Assembly: GCF_009707385.1 (NCBI RefSeq) | Contig: NZ_CP046115.1 | Coordinates: 1,922,001-1,986,000 of the forward strand | Direction of reading: 5' to 3' | Origin: Klebsiella oxytoca | Lineage (GTDB): Bacteria; Pseudomonadota; Gammaproteobacteria; Enterobacterales; Enterobacteriaceae | DNA length: 64,000 bases | Shown here: piece by piece, positions 62,233-64,000 of the stretch | Layout: the number at the start of each line of letters is the position of its first letter | How positions within the stretch are numbered: position 1 is the stretch's first letter | The notes under the pieces: model-generated | Told to the model about the DNA's origin: nothing | Databases searched by the model: none | What the model saw: the letters and a program-made list of their open reading frames with translations, nothing else | Position numbers and translations under genes: made by a program

Positions 62233-62917
62233 ACAAGTGATGCCGGTTAAACTGGCGCAAGCGTTGGCTAATCCGTTATTTCCGGCGCTGGATAGCGCCC
62301 TGCGCGCGGGCCGTCATATCGGCCTTGACGAGCTGGATAATCACGCATTTTTGATGGATTTTCAGGATTACCTGGAAGAGTTTTATGCTCGCTATAACGT
62401 CGAGCTGATCCGCGCGCCGGAGGGATTTTTCTATCTGCGCCCGCGTTCGACCACGCTAATTCCGCGATCGGTGCTTTCCGAGCTGGATATGATGGTGGGT
62501 AAAATTCTCTGCTATCTCTATCTTAGCCCGGAGCGCCTGGCGAATGAAGGCATCTTCACCCAGCAGGAGCTTTACGACGAGCTGCTGACTCTGGCGGATG
62601 AAGCCAAGCTGCTGAAGCTGGTCAATAACCGTTCTACCGGCTCAGACCTTGACCGCCAGAAGCTGCAGGAAAAAATGCGCGCCTCGCTCAACCGCCTGCG
62701 CCGCCTTGGCATGGTGTGGTTTATGGGCCACGACAGCAGCAAATTCCGCATTACCGAATCGGTGTTTCGCTTCGGCGCTGACGTTCGCGCCGGCGACGAT
62801 CCGCGCGAAGCGCAGCTGCGCATGATCCGCGATGGTGAAGCGATGGCGCTGGAAAATCGTCTGCAGCTCAATGATGAGAATGAAGAGAATCAGCCGGATA
62901 GCGGGGAGGAAGAGTAA
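62213..62917 (+). CDS. mukE: Chromosome partition protein MukE
   Basis: MukE is the KITE subunit that binds the MukF linker. The ATG at 62213 gives 234 residues, beginning [16 protein letters not shown], as in E. coli; it lies inside the end of mukF. Tandem winged helices are followed by an acidic tail ([15 protein letters not shown]). Its stop overlaps the mukB ATG by one base. Confidence 0.98.
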   Translation: MSSTNIEQVMPVKLAQALANPLFPALDSALRAGRHIGLDELDNHAFLMDFQDYLEEFYARYNVELIRAPEGFFYLRPRSTTLIPRSVLSELDMMVGKILCYLYLSPERLANEGIFTQQELYDELLTLADEAKLLKLVNNRSTGSDLDRQKLQEKMRASLNRLRRLGMVWFMGHDSSKFRITESVFRFGADVRAGDDPREAQLRMIRDGEAMALENRLQLNDENEENQPDSGEEE

Positions 62918-64000
62918 TGATTGAACGCGGTAAATTTCGCTCGCTGACGCTGGTTAACTGGAACGGTTTTTTTGCCCGCACCTTTGATCTTGATGAACTG
63001 GTGACCACCCTTTCGGGCGGTAACGGCGCAGGTAAGTCGACTACCATGGCCGCTTTCGTGACGGCCCTGATCCCGGACCTGACGCTGCTGCACTTCCGTA
63101 ACACCACCGAAGCTGGGGCCACCAGTGGTTCGCGTGATAAAGGTCTGCACGGTAAGCTGCGCGCCGGGGTCTGTTATTCGGTGCTGGACGTTATCAACTC
63201 TCGTCATCAGCGGGTAGTCGTCGGGGTGCGCCTGCAGCAGGTTGCCGGTCGCGATCGGAAAGTCGATATCAAACCTTTCGCGATTCAGGGTCTGCCAACC
63301 TCTATTCAGCCGACTCAGCTGTTAACCGAAACCCTTAACGAGCGCCAGGCGCGGGTGGTGACGCTCAACGAGCTGAAAGATAAGCTCGAAGCGATAGAAG
63401 GGGTGCAGTTCAAGCAGTTCAACTCGATCACCGAATATCACTCGCTGATGTTTGATTTGGGCGTGGTGGCGCGTCGTTTGCGTTCTGCCTCGGACCGTAG
63501 CAAGTACTATCGCCTGATCGAAGCGTCGCTGTACGGCGGCATTTCAAGCACCATCACCCGCTCGCTGCGCGACTACCTGCTGCCGGAAAACAGCGGCGTG
63601 CGTAAAGCATTCCAGGATATGGAAGCGGCGCTGCGTGAAAACCGCATGACCCTGGAAGCGATTCGCGTGACGCAGTCGGACCGCGATCTCTTCAAGCATC
63701 TGATCAGCGAAGCCACCAACTACGTTGCCGCCGACTATATGCGCCACGCGAACGAGCGGCGTATTCATCTCGACAAAGCGCTGGAATATCGTCGCGATCT
63801 GTTCACATCCCGGGCTCAGCTCGCCGCAGAGCAGTACAAACATGTCGATATGGCCCGCGAACTGCAGGAACATAACGGTGCGGAAGGCGATCTGGAAGCC
63901 GATTATCAGGCCGCCAGCGACCATCTGAACCTGGTACAGACCGCGCTGCGTCAGCAGGAAAAAATTGAGCGCTATGAAGCGGATCTTGATGAACTGCAGA
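62917..64000 (+). CDS. mukB: Chromosome partition protein MukB (cut by window end)
   Basis: MukB is the SMC-like ATPase of MukBEF, about 1480 residues in E. coli. The window covers only the first 361 codons: the N-terminal head with [20 protein letters not shown], Walker [13 protein letters not shown] (about 33-44), the conserved [16 protein letters not shown], and the beginning of the long coiled coil ([20 protein letters not shown]...). AGGAAG precedes the ATG, which overlaps the mukE stop. Confidence 0.97.
   Translation, partial: MIERGKFRSLTLVNWNGFFARTFDLDELVTTLSGGNGAGKSTTMAAFVTALIPDLTLLHFRNTTEAGATSGSRDKGLHGKLRAGVCYSVLDVINSRHQRVVVGVRLQQVAGRDRKVDIKPFAIQGLPTSIQPTQLLTETLNERQARVVTLNELKDKLEAIEGVQFKQFNSITEYHSLMFDLGVVARRLRSASDRSKYYRLIEASLYGGISSTITRSLRDYLLPENSGVRKAFQDMEAALRENRMTLEAIRVTQSDRDLFKHLISEATNYVAADYMRHANERRIHLDKALEYRRDLFTSRAQLAAEQYKHVDMARELQEHNGAEGDLEADYQAASDHLNLVQTALRQQEKIERYEADLDELQ

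Overview
The window is chromosomal core DNA from a member of the Enterobacteriaceae. Most of the gene order from poxB to mukB follows Escherichia coli (poxB-hcr-hcp-lysO-aqpZ-ybjD-macAB-cspD-clpSA-infA-aat-cydCD-trxB-lrp-ftsK-lolA-rarA-serS-dmsABC-ycaD-pflA-pflB-focA-ycaO-ycaP-serC-aroA-cmk-rpsA-ihfB-comEC-msbA-lpxK-ycaQ-ycaR-kdsB-ycbJ-elyC-cmoM-mukFEB), and the proteins are the expected lengths. The protein differences and several E. coli genes missing from their usual places (ybjX, ycaC, ycaL, the serW tRNA) argue against E. coli itself. A Klebsiella/Raoultella/Enterobacter/Kluyvera-type genome is plausible, but the genus cannot be fixed from this sequence alone.

Layout: 1-2.5 kb holds an ERIC-like repeat, poxB and a DoxX-family membrane protein gene. 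2.5-3.0 kb holds a short orphan type I-F CRISPR array with its leader and a REP-like element. 3-6 kb is the hybrid-cluster NO-detoxification operon (hcp-hcr) with NsrR- and FNR-like sites. 6-13 kb has lysO, aqpZ, the OLD-family gene ybjD and the MacAB efflux pump. 13-17.7 kb has cspD, the N-degron pathway genes clpS, clpA and aat, and infA; between clpA and infA lies a second type I-F CRISPR leader followed by one lone repeat. 17.7-31 kb has cydCD, trxB, lrp, ftsK (with a 72-bp tandem repeat in the linker), lolA, rarA and serS. 31-42 kb is an anaerobic block (dmsABC, pflA, pflB, focA) interrupted by ycaD and an unrecognised secreted protein. 42-50.8 kb has ycaO, ycaP, serC-aroA, cmk-rpsA and ihfB. 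50.9-64 kb has comEC, msbA-lpxK, ycaQ, ycaR-kdsB, ycbJ, elyC and cmoM-mukFEB, with mukB cut by the window end.

Functionally the window groups anaerobic respiration and fermentation (hcp/hcr, dms, pfl/foc; FNR-type boxes are visible upstream of all three), envelope biogenesis (lolA, msbA, lpxK, kdsB, elyC), regulated proteolysis (aat-clpS-clpA), and chromosome segregation (ftsK, mukFEB, ihfB).

The most notable non-core signal is a pair of related type I-F CRISPR leaders about 13.6 kb apart. Each has an IHF consensus site at nearly the same distance (108 and 109 bp) from its first repeat. One leads a 3-spacer array and the other a single repeat without spacers. No cas genes are present in the window.
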